This document shows positions 11,935 through 24,700 of a stretch of DNA of 64,000 nt, piece by piece. The stretch spans positions 30,231,097 through 30,295,096 of the forward strand of contig NC_061772.1 in NCBI RefSeq assembly GCF_022458985.1, written 5' to 3'. Made by a program: the position numbers and the translations under genes. Each line of letters begins with the position of its first letter. The stretch's first letter is position 1. The notes beneath the pieces are model-generated. The model was not told the DNA's origin, did no database searches, and worked only from the letters and a program-made list of their open reading frames with translations. The DNA is from Mugil cephalus. Its lineage: Eukaryota; Chordata; Actinopteri; Mugiliformes; Mugilidae.

Positions 11935-12096
11935 TCACTGACACGTCAATTGGATTTGTCCATCTTGAAATAGCTCACACTGAGAACTCTGCAGTGAGGA
12001 CAACAACCAGTGTAGCAGGACTGATGAATGATGAATTAGATTCATCATTTGACCTGTTCTCTGCAGTGTTGGGTTTGATTTAAAAAGAAAAAAAAC

Positions 12097-15000
12097 ATGG
12101 GTCAAACACAAGGAAGCACAGACGCAGACCGGGAAGTGACCCTGGAGGACATCCAGGAACTCTACCGCAAGTTCGCAAGTGAATGTCCGAGTGGGAATCT
12201 GCACTTGCACGAATTCAAGAAGATCTTTGGAATCAGCAGCAGCTCCACAGAAGAAGAGTCAGCGTACATGGAAAACGTGTTTCGATCCTTTGACACGAAT
12301 GAGGTAAAGGTCTAGAAGTGAGAAAGTGTGAACATTTGCCTCAGGATTGAATCATGTAGGTCCTGTGACTGGTTAATGCATCCCTCCATCTACCTTTCAG
12401 GACGGTAAGATCGACTTCATGGAATACGTAGCAGCCGTGCACCTGGTCCTGCGTGGAAGGCTGGAGGACAAACTGAAATGGTCTTTCAAAGTTTACGACC
12501 GGGATGGAAACGGCTGCTTGGACAGAAAGGAAGTGAAGCACATCATCAAAGTAGGTTCAGTGAAAATAAATTCTCTGATTCCTATCTGGTTTTAACCTTC
12601 TCCATCCGCTGCAGGCGTTTGAATCGCTGTCTGAGATTTGAACCAGTATTTGGTTGAGTTACTGTAACTCTGTAATGCCATTAAAGGCAGCTCAACATTC
12701 ACTGCCTCATTTATAGCAGCAGAATCCAACTGTGAGGTTGTGACACTTCTAGATCTTTCTAAAGTTGGGATCCTGCAAGTAGTAGGAAGTCAGCGTTTGA
12801 ATGGGATCATGGCGGCTGGATATAGAGCGTTCGGTCAGCAGAGACGTAGAGTTTTTGTTTAATAATGAGCGGTTTAGGTTGAGACAGAGGACAGAAGACT
12901 GTGCTCTGAATGGGAAAAGAGAACCTGGGTGTAGGCAGCGTTGAGGCTGATGGTGAAGATAAACGTCAGCACGGGATGAGGGGTGAACCGTGTTGACTTT
13001 GACCTGACCCGACCTGAACCCTGGATGTGAACGCAGTGGAGGAAGGAACCATCAGAAGGAACGACTTTAATTTAGCAACAAGGACATCATTGGCTGATCG
13101 ACGCCGTCATTGATTAATCCAGAAACTCCCACATTACAGGAGCAGGAGAAGTGAGGATAAAGATAAGTGATTAAACTTTCACTGAACGTTTTATTTATTT
13201 TGCGCAGCGTTGAGTTGGGAGCTGGAGCAACGACACGAGCCCAGTTTAATGAGGACTTGATTCTCCAGCAAGAAGTTAGAACAGATCGGTTAAAGAGAAG
13301 AGAAGCTAACAGGAGCTGGTTAACAAGAAAATGTTCAAAACATCAGAACGAAATCAGAGTCCAAAGGCATATTCCTACAAATCAGTCCCAGTTATTATTT
13401 ACTAGATGTTTAAAAATTAGGTGTGGAATTAGGTGTGGAGCCTGTAAAGGCTTCGTTCCCGCATGCACAGATATGTAACATAATTTGTGTTAAACCAATA
13501 AATTAAACTAAACTAATCTAAAGCTGCTCCATCGGGACTATGTGGGTTTACAAACAGCCCTTCATTTGACACATGGATGAAAGTCATGTTAAGTTCTCTG
13601 TCAAACCACAAAGGAGTTCCAAGATTTAAAAAATAAATAAATAAATAAATAAAAAATGAATGAATGTTTCTGTGTGAAATGAAAACAGATTTTCTATTTC
13701 CAACAGAAAAGTTTTGCAGGTAGAAGCCGAAGAGGATGAACTTGGTTTTACAGATAAAACATAAAATAAAAATGACACTAATATTTCTGAATATTTTTCT
13801 CCCGTTGTTCAGATCATCAATAAAATCAAGAAGCACAACGATCCCGGCGCCACCGAGAACGTCAACGATATCTGTGACAGAATATTTCAGCTGGTGGACA
13901 AAAACAAAGACAGTAAGTCGACCACGAAGCAGAATGAGAAACAACAACACTGAGTCTGACCCTGTAGTAACATCCGTTAAGGACAAGAACATCACAAGTA
14001 ATTAATTAATTCATTAATTCATTAAAATGTGTCTCCACATGCGTCTCCAGCCAGCACTGGAGATCTGATCTCAGGCTCAGGCTCACGCTTGTGTTTACGC
14101 TGCAGAAGGAATGAAATGTGTCCCAGACCACATGAGGTCTGAGATCATACGAATCAATGACTCCTTCATGTGTTCACACCATAACCTGGTCACTTGTGAC
14201 TGGATTTCCCAGGACCGATGCTAAAACCAGGTCTGAACGGAGCCTTGATGTGACCGAGTGTTTGGTTCATTCAGTGGTTGCATAGATTTTAGTCGCTTTC
14301 CTACTTCTACATCTACACAACTACATTTAAATAGCAGCTGTGATTAAAATCAAGATGTTTGTGTAAAGTTCTTATAAAATAAGATGCTGAACTACAAAAC
14401 AGAACTGAAATAATTAGTAAGAGAAACATTATAAAAGTGTAACGGCAGCGCATAAACATAAGCATTTTTTAAAATATTTTTATATCATTATTTATGAAAA
14501 TAAGAAAATAAGTGGAAATAAGTAATTGAGGGTTGACTTGGTGGAGGATGAATGAAAACAATGAATATCAAAAGTAAAAGAGTAAAGTATTGCACGGAAA
14601 GGGCATAAAGTAATGACAGGGATGAGTTGGTAGAGACAGAAGTATTATGTCCTTTGAATGTCCAGGAAAGACGCTCAGCAGCAGCAGAGCTAAGACTGGC
14701 TGAGGATAAAGAGTCTGGGTCCTGAAGGACCTCCGGACCTCGAGCTCTGTGGCTGAAGGAGCTAAAGCCTCTAGTGTCTCATACTGGGGGGGGACACCTG
14801 CTCCACTGAGTCCAGAGGACGGCTCAGGATGGAGCTGTCCTCTTTATCAGTTTGTCCAGTCTTTTCTTGTCCCTCTATGACTCTACCACACCAGCAGAAA
14901 AGGCTGCAGATGTAACCACAGTGTCATGAAAGTCTCCTCAGCAGGTGGAGGTGACTTTGCTCCTTCTTGTACTGGACGTTAAAGGTTTCGTAATCTGTCC

Positions 15001-15673
15001 GTGCACAACGTTGACTTCTGGTGTTCATAGAGCTACTGAACATGTTCTTAATGCCTGGTTAGCTTCTGTTAGGCTTCTGTCTCAAACTCCTTCTCCAGCT
15101 CTTGATTTCTTCCTGTCATAATGAGGGATGAGCATCATGAACCGGACCAACTGGTTGGATTCTTCGATGTTATTAACCTTCATCCTTATCGATTTTTATC
15201 GCGCTGAATCTTTACGTCAACGCAAGGAAGACGAGACAGTGGAGAGACTGAAATGGTCCAAAGTGACTTCACGCATGACATTAAATACTGAGATTTACCA
15301 AGAGACTGGTCAACAAGTCTCAGTAATTACAATTTAATTACACAAGCTCTTCTGTTCTTTACATGAAACCACGAACCCCTACTTCTTCTAAACCAATAAT
15401 AATTGATAAGCAGAATTGATAATGGCATCGGTATCAGTAAAATCTTATCAATGCCCGTCTCTCCTTGTAATGCTTCACATAAAGTTCATCCAAGAATCAT
15501 TTAATTTTATTGTTTTTTGTCATTTTGAAGTAATGCGTCTGCATTTTCTAGGTAAGATTTCCCTGGAGGAGTTCATCGAAGGGGCTGAAAAGGACCCGTG
15601 GCTGTTGGACCAGCTCAAACTGGACATCGGACCCTGTGAGTGGTTCATTGAGCAGCAGGAGAAGAAAACATGA
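12097..15673 (+). CDS. Guanylate cyclase-activating protein (GCAP family), second copy
   Basis: Four exons, 12097-12303, 12401-12550, 13813-13912 and 15552-15673, give 192 aa with the same intron phases (0, 0, 1) as the upstream copy, so the two are tandem paralogues. The N-terminus MGQT is a myristoylation site. ECPSG marks the inactive EF1 (residues 29-33). EF2 loop Asp66-Glu77 and EF3 loop Asp102-Glu113 are canonical. The EF4 loop Asp148-Glu159 has Ser153 where position 6 is nearly always Gly. The expected role is Ca2+-dependent control of photoreceptor guanylate cyclase. The C-terminal ~40 residues ([12 protein letters not shown]...EKKT) align with the first copy but end differently. No AATAAA occurs between the stop and the hAT-like element that begins at 16273. 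A partial, frameshifted duplicate of the last exon lies 2 kb downstream. Confidence 0.95.
14590..15060 (-). mobile_element. Probable LINE relic in GCAP intron 3
   Basis: Read on the minus strand, the stretch gives broken frames similar in style to the C-terminal end of fish LINE proteins ([17 protein letters not shown] and a later [13 protein letters not shown]). No intact domain is visible and the ends are unclear. Confidence 0.35.
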
Positions 15674-16272
15674 GGAAAAACGTGTCCAGTCTGCCTCAGG
15701 GTGACGAGGCCTTATCTATGTTTGCACAGAGAGACGTTTCCTCTCTCAGCGGCCTGTGTTATTAGACTCAGAGTCGTCCTGGAGGTCTGTGACGGTCCTC
15801 AGTCTTCCAGAAACAGAAGAAACTGGACTGCTTCAGTCGCACTGTGTCTCTTTCTCTCTCTAAACAAGTGAGAGGACATATCTTCATGTCCCTGAGGGAT
15901 TTTAAAGACGATGCAGAGCAGACATCGTGCTTTGGAGTCATGTTTCTAGGAGATCTCTAAACACAGACTGTGTTAAAGTTTGTTAAAGTTAAACTTTAGG
16001 AGGACAAGTCAAATGGACCAGAGCTCAGTCTGGCAGCACAGCAGCTTTTTATTATGTGTTTGTTGTTGAACTGTGCACTGCAGCTTACAGATGAGCTCCA
16101 CAGAGCTCAATACATCACAAACAGACAGTCAGGAAAATCCAATGATCCGTTTAAGATGAATATTTATCGAGTTATACTTTGCTTTTGAACAGAATGAATC
16201 ACTAAAGTTGGTATTCAGTCTTATATTAATTCACAAGAAAACTATATTTTCAGGTCATTGTAAAGTTTTATG

Positions 16273-17033
16273 CAGTGTTGGGAGTGATTTATAAACTTGT
16301 TAAAAAAATAACTGTAATATTTTACTCGGTACAAATGTCACTAATTCACTTTACAATGACTTTTAAACCCAAAATTAATTAAATTAATTCAACGTTTTCA
16401 TACAAATTCGAAATTAACAGAGGAGAAAAAATCTGATAAAATGTTAACTTCCTGTTAATGGTAGAGAACAGCTGATTGGGAGAAGATGAGTCAGACTCGA
16501 CATTCACCAGATGGACTTATGCTCATATATACATAAGAACATCATAGTTAAGTTCACTTTGTGCGTGAAACCAAAACATCTCTGTACCTCACTAAATAGA
16601 ACAAGTAGTTTAAGGAAACATGTAGCGTGGTGCAGCTTTCTTTAAGTGTTCACTTATAATAAACAGTAGTAGATTCTAGCAATATTGATTTCAATATGAA
16701 TGCACCTCAATGTACAGCATCTCTATCACAATATGTATTGAACCATGAGCCATAACTGCTCCATTATATTGTACTGTTGTTAGCGTTAGCTTAGCTTAGT
16801 CATTATGTCATTCACCTTCTACTGGATGTGGACATGAGCTACACCGAAGGAAATAAGATCTACTGAGAACAAAGAATCCATATTTACAGTTATATTGGTG
16901 AAAGTAATTTAAAAGTAATGTAATGCCTTACAATTCAAAGACAGTAATATTATAACGTAACTAATGACTTTGAAAGTACAGTAACAAGTAATAAGTAATG
17001 CATTACGTTTTTGAAGGAACTTACCCAACACTG
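16273..17033. mobile_element. Non-autonomous hAT-like DNA transposon
   Basis: Terminal inverted repeats CAGTGTTGGG (16273-16282) and CCCAACACTG (17024-17033) bound 761 bp. The subterminal part is full of 'gtaatgcattac' and 'aagtaat' wording typical of this very common teleost family. No transposase frame is present, so it needs a helper. I do not see a clean 8-bp target duplication in the flanks, so the site has decayed or was rearranged. It lies in the 3' flank of the second GCAP gene and is absent from the duplicated copy of that flank. Confidence 0.8.
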
Positions 17034-17625
17034 TTTCCAGTCATGCAACTACTTCACAGTATAAGAGGATGAATGTGAATAACACTCATCTGCTGCAGCA
17101 TCAACACCAAAGGAAGGACATGAACCAATGATCAGATTTAGATAGAGGTCACAGTGTGTATTAGTGTTGTCTGTAATTCTCTTATCATGATGTGCCCTGT
17201 TTTCAAATCCATGTCATGTTCTTCCATGTGCACTATGATTTTAAACGTCCCTCTGAACGTGAGCAGTGAAGAACGTACCTGCAGGAACACGAGCAGGTGT
17301 GAATGTGTGAGTTTAGATCAGAACAGAGTCGACCCAGTGCACGAGTCCTTCACCTCATAGCACCCGTGCATAGATTTAGGTTGACTGACTATTTTTAACC
17401 TTTAAGGCTCTTTACCTTTCAGCGCATACGTCCTCTTGGTTTCTACACTCACCTTAAGAAACACACATTATATAAACTTTAAACTATTAACTCAAACACT
17501 ATTATTGTGCAGTAGTTTTGCAGTTCTGCACAGTCTGTGAAGTGTTAAAGGCGTGTGTGTGGTTTGTGAACAGAAACTATACTGTTAGACAAAGAGCCCT
17601 AATTAAGACCAGGACGACAGGCTGA

Positions 17626-18385
17626 GTCCAGTTCATGACCCGTGGCTGTTACATCAGCTCAAACTGGACATGAGGCCCTGTTCAGTGGTTCACGGAAAAG
17701 CAGGAGAAGAAAACATGTGATAAATGTGTCCACAGCAACATGTGTCTGCCTCATGGTGATGAGACAAGTAATTCATAGTATAGTATATTATCCACAGAGC
17801 TCAATACATCTCAAACAGACAGTCAGGAAAATCCAATGATCCGTTTAAGATGAATCTTCATCAAGTTATACTTTGTTTTTGAACAGAATGAGTCACTAAA
17901 GATTCAAATTCATAAGAAAACTATATTTTCAGGTCATTGTAAAGTCTTATACAGGTCACAGTGTGTATTAGTGTTGTCTGTAATTGTGACCGGTTTTAAA
18001 ATCCATGTGATGTTCTTCCATGTGCATTAAGTCCCTATGAATGTAGGCTATGAATTAAATGCCTGCAGGAACACGAGCAGGTGTGGATGGAAGGAGTGTA
18101 TGAGTTTAGATCAGATCAGAGTCGACCCAGTGCACGAGTCCTTAACCTATTCTTAACCTTTAAGGCTCTTTACCTGCCAGTGTATATATCCTCTGGCTTT
18201 ACGTACTCACCTTGAGAACCACACAGACATTATATAAACTGCTTTAAACTATTAACTCAATGAAACACCATTATTGTGCAGTTTTGAAGTTCTACACAGT
18301 CTGTAAGATGTTTAAGGCGTGTGTGTGGTTTGTGAATGGAAACCACACTGTTAGGCAAAGAGCCTTAAGTACGACCAGGCTAAAT
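17626..18385 (+). pseudogene. Partial duplicate of the second GCAP gene's last exon and 3' flank
   Basis: 17639-17725 repeats the end of exon 4 (CCGTGGCTGTT...CAGCTCAAACTGGACAT...GCAGGAGAAGAAAACATG), with an 18-20 bp loss near its start and a one-base insertion after CCCTGT that shifts the frame. 17796-17905 repeats 16093-16205, and 17945-18385 repeats 17140-17625 (for example the shared gtcgacccagtgcacgagtc). Earlier exons are absent, so it cannot encode an EF-hand protein. This is a direct tandem duplication of the gene's 3' end, followed by deletions. Confidence 0.85.
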
Positions 18386-19870
18386 CCATGAGTACGGTTC
18401 CCACAGGGTCTCCATGAAGTGAGGGATGATCTACAGCTGAAGGTGTTGGTGCGCATGCTCAAAAAAAAAAAAAGAAAAAACACCAGCTGCTTCTTAGCGT
18501 TCAGACCAAACAGGGGTAACGCTTTGAACTGTTATGCTATGTAGAAATCTGTGGAAATGATACAACTGTCCTACATGCAAGTATAAAATAAATAAATAAA
18601 ATAAAATTAAATAAAAGTCCACTGCCCGCCTGCTTCAGATCTCGTGGCTCTTCAGAGATTATTGGTCACAACTGTTCATGGTCAAGTGCACATTTGTTTA
18701 GGATTAGGTGCCAATAAATTAGAACGTCACTTATTATTTTCTAAACCTGAGGACCTGTGTCCAGTGAAAAAGAAGTCTCTTGATATTACACGCACAATAC
18801 ACATGTTCTACACACATTAGAAGAAGTCTTGTTTAAACCACATGTACTGCATGCACACAAGTAAAAATAATAAGAAAATAAAAAAGATTTTGTTGCATGG
18901 GCCCAAGAGCTTAAAAAATGAATGAATGCATGGTTACATGGTGTGTTACAGTTTACAACATGAGACTGAAACACCTGTAAAAGTCAATAAAAAAAATTGC
19001 TTATTTAAAAGTAAATTTAAAAAATCTGCAGGTAAGCAGACACAAATGCAAAAGAATCTGAAAGGGTAAAAGGCAAACAGAGGGCGCTGGAAACTCCAGA
19101 AAATTTAAAAGTAGCTCCGCTCCTAAGGTAGTGAGGTAACAGGCTCTCTCAGGAAGGTACTAAAAAAAGAAAGAACACAGGAGGTGGATAAATGATCCCG
19201 ACAGGACAAAACTCATTAGGCACAAGGCAAGACTCTAGTGCTGGCACAGACCAAGAAATGTGGTATTATCTGGCACTGGACAGGTCTCCAGTCCACCTCA
19301 GGACTCACACAGAGAGACAGACGACCATTCACACTCACACCTACGGCCAATTTAAACAGCAGTGGATCCAACAAGCATGTCTTTCGATAGTGGGAAGAGG
19401 CCGGAGTACCCACGCAGACACACAGAGAACATGCAAAGTCCACATACAAAGGCCCCGGTCACATTCAAACTCAGACCTTCTTGCTGTGAGACTTTCTTGA
19501 TGTTATAAATTAAAAATAAAGATGTGTATTTTCATTGTGTGATCAAGAAAAAAAATCCTTGATGAATCTGTCTGTTCATTATCTGAAATGCTTATTGAGT
19601 AAAGAAGTAATTAAGTTATTATAAGTTTTTATTTATGTATTTATTTATTTTGACAACAGAGTCATTCCTGGGCCGGTCAAACAAAAACGTGAACGATTTG
19701 GTGGTATAATCTTGGTAGTTGTTTCCTCTTTGGTTCACATTTCATCGGGCAACAGGCTTAATCTTCAGATAAGACTTATTATGAGCAAATGAAAGACTAC
19801 TATTCTATATTGTGACTCGGTGGGTAAGTCGCGTCTTTTTTTTTATTGATATTTACATTATTTAGTTTTG
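18386..19870. other. Intergenic between GCAP relic and golgb1 promoter
   Basis: No exon recognised. It contains short poly(A)/(AATA)n tracts around 18460-18615 and a dispersed fish repeat at 19225-19495. Confidence 0.6.
19225..19495. repeat. Widespread teleost dispersed repeat
   Basis: It carries the wording 'ctggacaggtctccagtcc', 'cattcacactcacacctac', 'agaggccggagtacccac', 'gagaacatgcaaagtccac' and 'cttcttgctgtgag', a long-recognised dispersed fish repeat. Family name not assigned; the copy is diverged. Confidence 0.65.
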
Positions 19871-19929
19871 TGTCTGATTGCTGATCGATGATGGATTTCC
19901 GGGTTCCTGTCGGCTCCTGTCAATGACAG

Positions 19930-20000
19930 AAGAACTGCGCAGGCGCAGATTCCTCCCAGTTGTCTGTTGACAACCGTGACGTCAGCGCGTAGCCCTGTCC
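19930..20000 (+). promoter_or_regulatory. golgb1: TATA-less housekeeping-type promoter of golgb1
   Basis: An NRF1-like double GCGC word (19935-19948, ctgcgcaggcgcag) and a perfect CRE palindrome TGACGTCA (19977-19984) sit in a locally GC-richer patch just before a leader exon that ends in CCG|GTAAGC at 20101/20102. Transcription probably starts near 20000. The motifs are seen; use is inferred. Confidence 0.55.
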
Positions 20001-20101
20001 CGTTTGCAATTTCGTCTCCAAGTAGAATAAAAATGTAATTTCACGGGATTTTATGAACGCAGAAATGTTTCCCGTGGATTCTTCATGAAGTTGTGAACCC
20101 G
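20000..20101 (+). other. golgb1: Noncoding first exon of golgb1
   Basis: It ends at a consensus donor (gtaagc at 20102). The next acceptor is at 21729-21730, and the start codon follows 16 bases into exon 2. The 5' end is an estimate from the promoter motifs. Confidence 0.5.
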
Positions 20102-21746
20102 GTAAGCGCTTAAAAGTCACGTTTCACCCGGTGCGAGTTGCATGACAGAGCGAATGTATGAAGTGGACGAGGTTGCAGTTAAATGCTAGCTACGTTAGCA
20201 TGTAGCTACATCGCTGCCCAGATAAAGTTCGCTAGCTGGATTAGCCACAACTGGTATTTAGTGGAATAAACGGCCCATTTATTCACCGAGGCCTTCGGCT
20301 GGAGGGAGTGAGAAGCTTGTAGCTTGTGTATAATGCAGTTAGTTGGTGTAACATACAGAGATCCAAGCTAGTGACTCGAACCTGAGTTAGCATCGGACAA
20401 CTTTTAATTCCTCTTAGAAGTAATGGGTTTTATTCGAGATATTCAGTCATTAATAGATGGCTTTATGCTTCCTGAAAGCTGCATTCACCACACTAATCAT
20501 CACACATTTGACACGGTTATATTTTGACAGTGATTTGTCATTCTGTTCACCATTAGGGAGTTTAGTAATAAACCGTTTACACAGTCCCAACACGGCCTGG
20601 GATGGTCCTGCTTTCTGCGGGACACCTGTTCTTTTCACCCGCTGCTTCACATGAAAGCGTGAGTTTAGTGTCTTTATGTGAACAAACTGCAGTGAACTGC
20701 ATGGTCACTGATATCCAGGAAGGCCAGACACAGATCATTTCAGCTGGTGTGCTGTGGTATGTGGGAGAGAACCAGTTTGACCTGATTTCTTTTTTTTTTT
20801 TTTCTTTCTTCCCTTCTCCTGCATCACGTGGTTTGGACGGTTCAGTAGACTGAATTAATTTGGCTGATCCTGCCAGACCCTGACCCAGTGTATTCAGTGT
20901 CCTGTCAGGCCTTAAAGGTTGTGGCACGGGCTGGTGTTTGGGCGATAGCTGCAGCAGAGAAACACACCTGTTTATCTTAATGTCTGGATATACGTCTAAA
21001 TAAAGGTTGTGCCTCTCTGCCGCTGAAATGCACGTTTTGTTTTCCACATTAGGGAAGAATTAGGGAAACATCCCGAGCGTGTTAATGATGGCTTCCTTCC
21101 ACTCCGGACAGGTTTAAACTGAGTCATCATGAATCAAACCTTCTGTCCTGTGACTAATCAAGACGTCTGCAAATAAGTTTTTCAACATACTGTCATTGAT
21201 TTGTCGGGCTGCCTGATGAAATGGCATGAAAGCCGGCACTAGGATGCTCGTAAATAATTTAAGGCAGGCAACAGCAAGCGTGGTCTTGTATTTCCTGCAA
21301 CTCTGTGATCTGCTTTATATGGCTTTAAATGTTTAAAACATTACATGTATAATATTTTGCACTGTATATAACTGTTTGCATTATTTTGACACTTGAGTCT
21401 GAGCATAGTTTGACATATAAAGGTCTCCAGGCTACCTAACATGAAGTCACAATGAAAAATTACACTATTTCTGTTTAAATTTTATTTATTTGAAGTTAAA
21501 GTAGGTTCTGTGACTCATTCAAAAGCTTAAAGTGTTTTGTTTGATTAGAAGGAAATATTGTTAGAACAAATGTGACTGGGTTGTGTCCTAAAAAGATAGG
21601 AAGGAAAGAAAGAAAGAAAGAAAGGTGGTGAGAAATAAAGACCGATCAGATGAATAATGAAAGCAGTCCCAGTGAAACAGGGCAATAAAAATGAACACAG
21701 TTTTCTGAATAATGCATTTGTGTGTTTCAGGTCAAAACGTAAAACC

Positions 21747-24700
21747 ATGCTCAAATGGTTTTCTGGTGAAGAGGGGGAGTCTGGCTCTGGAGTAAGTACA
21801 CATGTTCTTGTGTTTCGTTGCATCGGTGTCTGGTGACTGATGTGGTATTTCTGTCAACACTAACTTATGCAGACATTCAAATTTCCACTAAACCAGTAAA
21901 AACTGAACAAAATGTTAAGTATTTGTTCATGTGCAGCAACATTCTCGTCCTTCATAAACAGAACATGCCACACTGACCATTCATTCTTTCACAGTCTTTA
22001 CTAATTCACTAGCAGGGGTTTCCCTCAGACCCCACACTGATTTCAATCTTCTGAGTCCTGATCTGATGTTAAATGTCCTGGAGTTGATCCCCTGAGAATT
22101 CCTTTCCTTGTCTTCTCCTGGAGTCGACTGGATTCAATCCAGTAAATCTTTCTAAGTTGATGTAGTGTGGAGAGGGCAGCTTGTACCTTGTGTTCTCTAC
22201 TCCTAACGTCTGTTTTTTGTCGTCGTTGTTTGGGTGCAGCCTTTGCCTGAGGGACTTAATTTTCCAGAGTAAAGTTATAACACACAGAAGACGGAATCAA
22301 TTAATCACATGATTCTGGTTCTTCTTCTTTGGCGGCTTTTACGCTGGCATGTCTCCACTAAAACAGACTTGATGCTACAGGGATGTACTTTTGGTGTGTG
22401 GTAAAATAAACAGCTACAAAAGATCAGATCCGATCATTTAAAAAAATTCCTTGCCCCGTCCCAGATACCGATCGGGACATCTCTACGTACTAGCACTTTA
22501 TTTAAACCAGTGAAAGCTTGGCATTGTCCACGTAAACTGAAAGTATGTGGACTGCTGAGCACAGGGCTTTCAGTCAGACACAGCTCACACTTCCTGTGAG
22601 GGGGAGCCACTGCTCCAACGTTAAACCCTCTGCACCCATGTCCTCTCTGCTTTTCAGCCGACACCGTGACACATTATATCACACTTGTCTGTTTGAGGCG
22701 GCATGCAAGCAGCAGTTTCTATCTCATCTATCCCCTCAGTCAAGAAATGTACCTGTTCTAGGATGTAGAAAAGTGACAGGACAACATGGCTGAGTCTCCA
22801 CTTAGGGTACAATAGATCCTCCTAAACCCAACATACTGGAGCTGGAAGATGAGAAAAAGACAAACGATCAGTACTTGGCATTAAAAATGAGTATTTAGAT
22901 ACTTCAACAAGTGTGGAGATCAGTATGAATGCATCACACATTCTCCATTTAGCCAGCTGATCTATAGTGCTGAACCCTGAACGCTGCTCTAAACGCATGC
23001 TTACGTACTTCTTCAAATATTATCTCAGTTTCTTTCCTGTTTCCTGCAGCGGTTTTACTTTTCATTCATTTATCCTTTGACTGCGTCTCCTCAGGGCCCA
23101 GGCTCGCCCCGTAGAGCTGCCGGTGATGGAGAGGCTGCAGCTGAAGAACTGGCAGAGCGCTTGACCCAAACGGAGCAGCTGGTCGCTCAGCTGAAGGAGC
23201 TGATCCGGGAGAAGGATGCAGAACTCCGCTCCAAAGATGACCAGCTTAAGGTAAAGGACCATTTCTCTTCCTCTTCAATCCACCTGCAAACGCACGGAGG
23301 AAGAGTGGATTTAACCAGAGAGACACGATCTGATCGAGTGTTTGCATAGTTATTAGGAGCTGGTGGGAGGACTGACACTGACTGCTGTGTATATGAATAT
23401 GACTTAAATGGAGAGAAGGAACCTTCCCATGAGGGATCAATAAACCAAGTGTAACATAATATATTTTAAAAAGATTCCTCCTCCTGCTGCTGCTGCACTG
23501 ACTTTTCTAACAAAACTGAGAAAAAAACCCTCATCTTGTTAATGATTACAGCCTCCACAGTTATACAGTAGTAAAGACAGGAATGTTAGATTACAGCTCA
23601 GATACTGTAAAGTCAATGTTTGACTTAGGAGTCACAACACAGGAGAGAGCAAACAGAAACATGTTCTCCACTGTGAGCATTTACTGTTCCACCGGTTTAC
23701 GCTGCCAAAGTCCACATCAGAGCTCCTTAAAGATTACAGCATGCACGTCTTCTGCACCGACTGTAGTAGAAAGCGGTTTTAAACTTATGATCAATCACTT
23801 CACAGATAGATCTCAAACTTGCACAAAGATTTAAAATTAATAATGCATCACACACACGCTACTGGATTCTGTGACAGATCAGTGACTATTGAATGCACCT
23901 GCTTATGTAATCTCACCCTGAAGCGGGTGTAAACAAGAAGAAAAACGTCTGTAGTGTGGAGCCTTTCAGTCATTCGGAGTGAGGAAAAAATAAAGCAGGA
24001 GGTAAACAAGTGTGGACGAGGCCGAGGTCAGGGAGATAGGTGTCTATTCTGGAGCTGAGATTTGAGCTGCTTTAATATCTGTCAACAGTAGCAAGTTGAC
24101 TAACATTAGCTTACAGGACAGGAATGTGTACTGTTGCTAGACAACACTGTCTGCTCTGTTCCTAGTATCTATTATCTAACTAATCATTTAATCTTTTGCT
24201 TATCTACTAAAATATAACTCAACTTCTCCTAATATATTTTATTCAAACATAATGATGTCTGGCGTTTCATCAACTTAAAAGTGTTTGTTTGTGACTCAGG
24301 TGGAGAAGGAGACATGTGAGACCAAACTGTCCAAGCTGCGTCTCCAGAACAAGGCCAAGGTGACGTCCCTCACCACACAGCTGGAGGAGCTGAAGAGGCA
24401 GCAGGGAGGTTCTGGCACGCCGACGCGCGGCAAGAAGGTGAAAACATGGACGCAGTGACGCAGCTTTGCCACAAGGGGGCGAAAAAGTGCAAAGTCATGA
24501 GTCATGTCTCTGGTACACGTCTCATATTGTTGCATTGATGCTTCTGTTCAGGGGTCATCAGAAGGAGGAGGAGGAGGAGGAGAACAAGCCAGCCGGGGTA
24601 AGATCGTCCTGCTTAAGAAGAAGGTTGAGGAGCTGGAGCAGCAGCTGGCACAACGAGACGTGGAACTGGAAAACAAGGTGGAGTACAATCATGTTCGCTT

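Noticed and set aside
24598-24604. Possible donor GGGGTAAGA inside golgb1 exon 4
   Set aside because: The frame continues with conserved giantin coiled coil ([17 protein letters not shown]) to the donor at 24678, and using the earlier site would break phase with the next exon.
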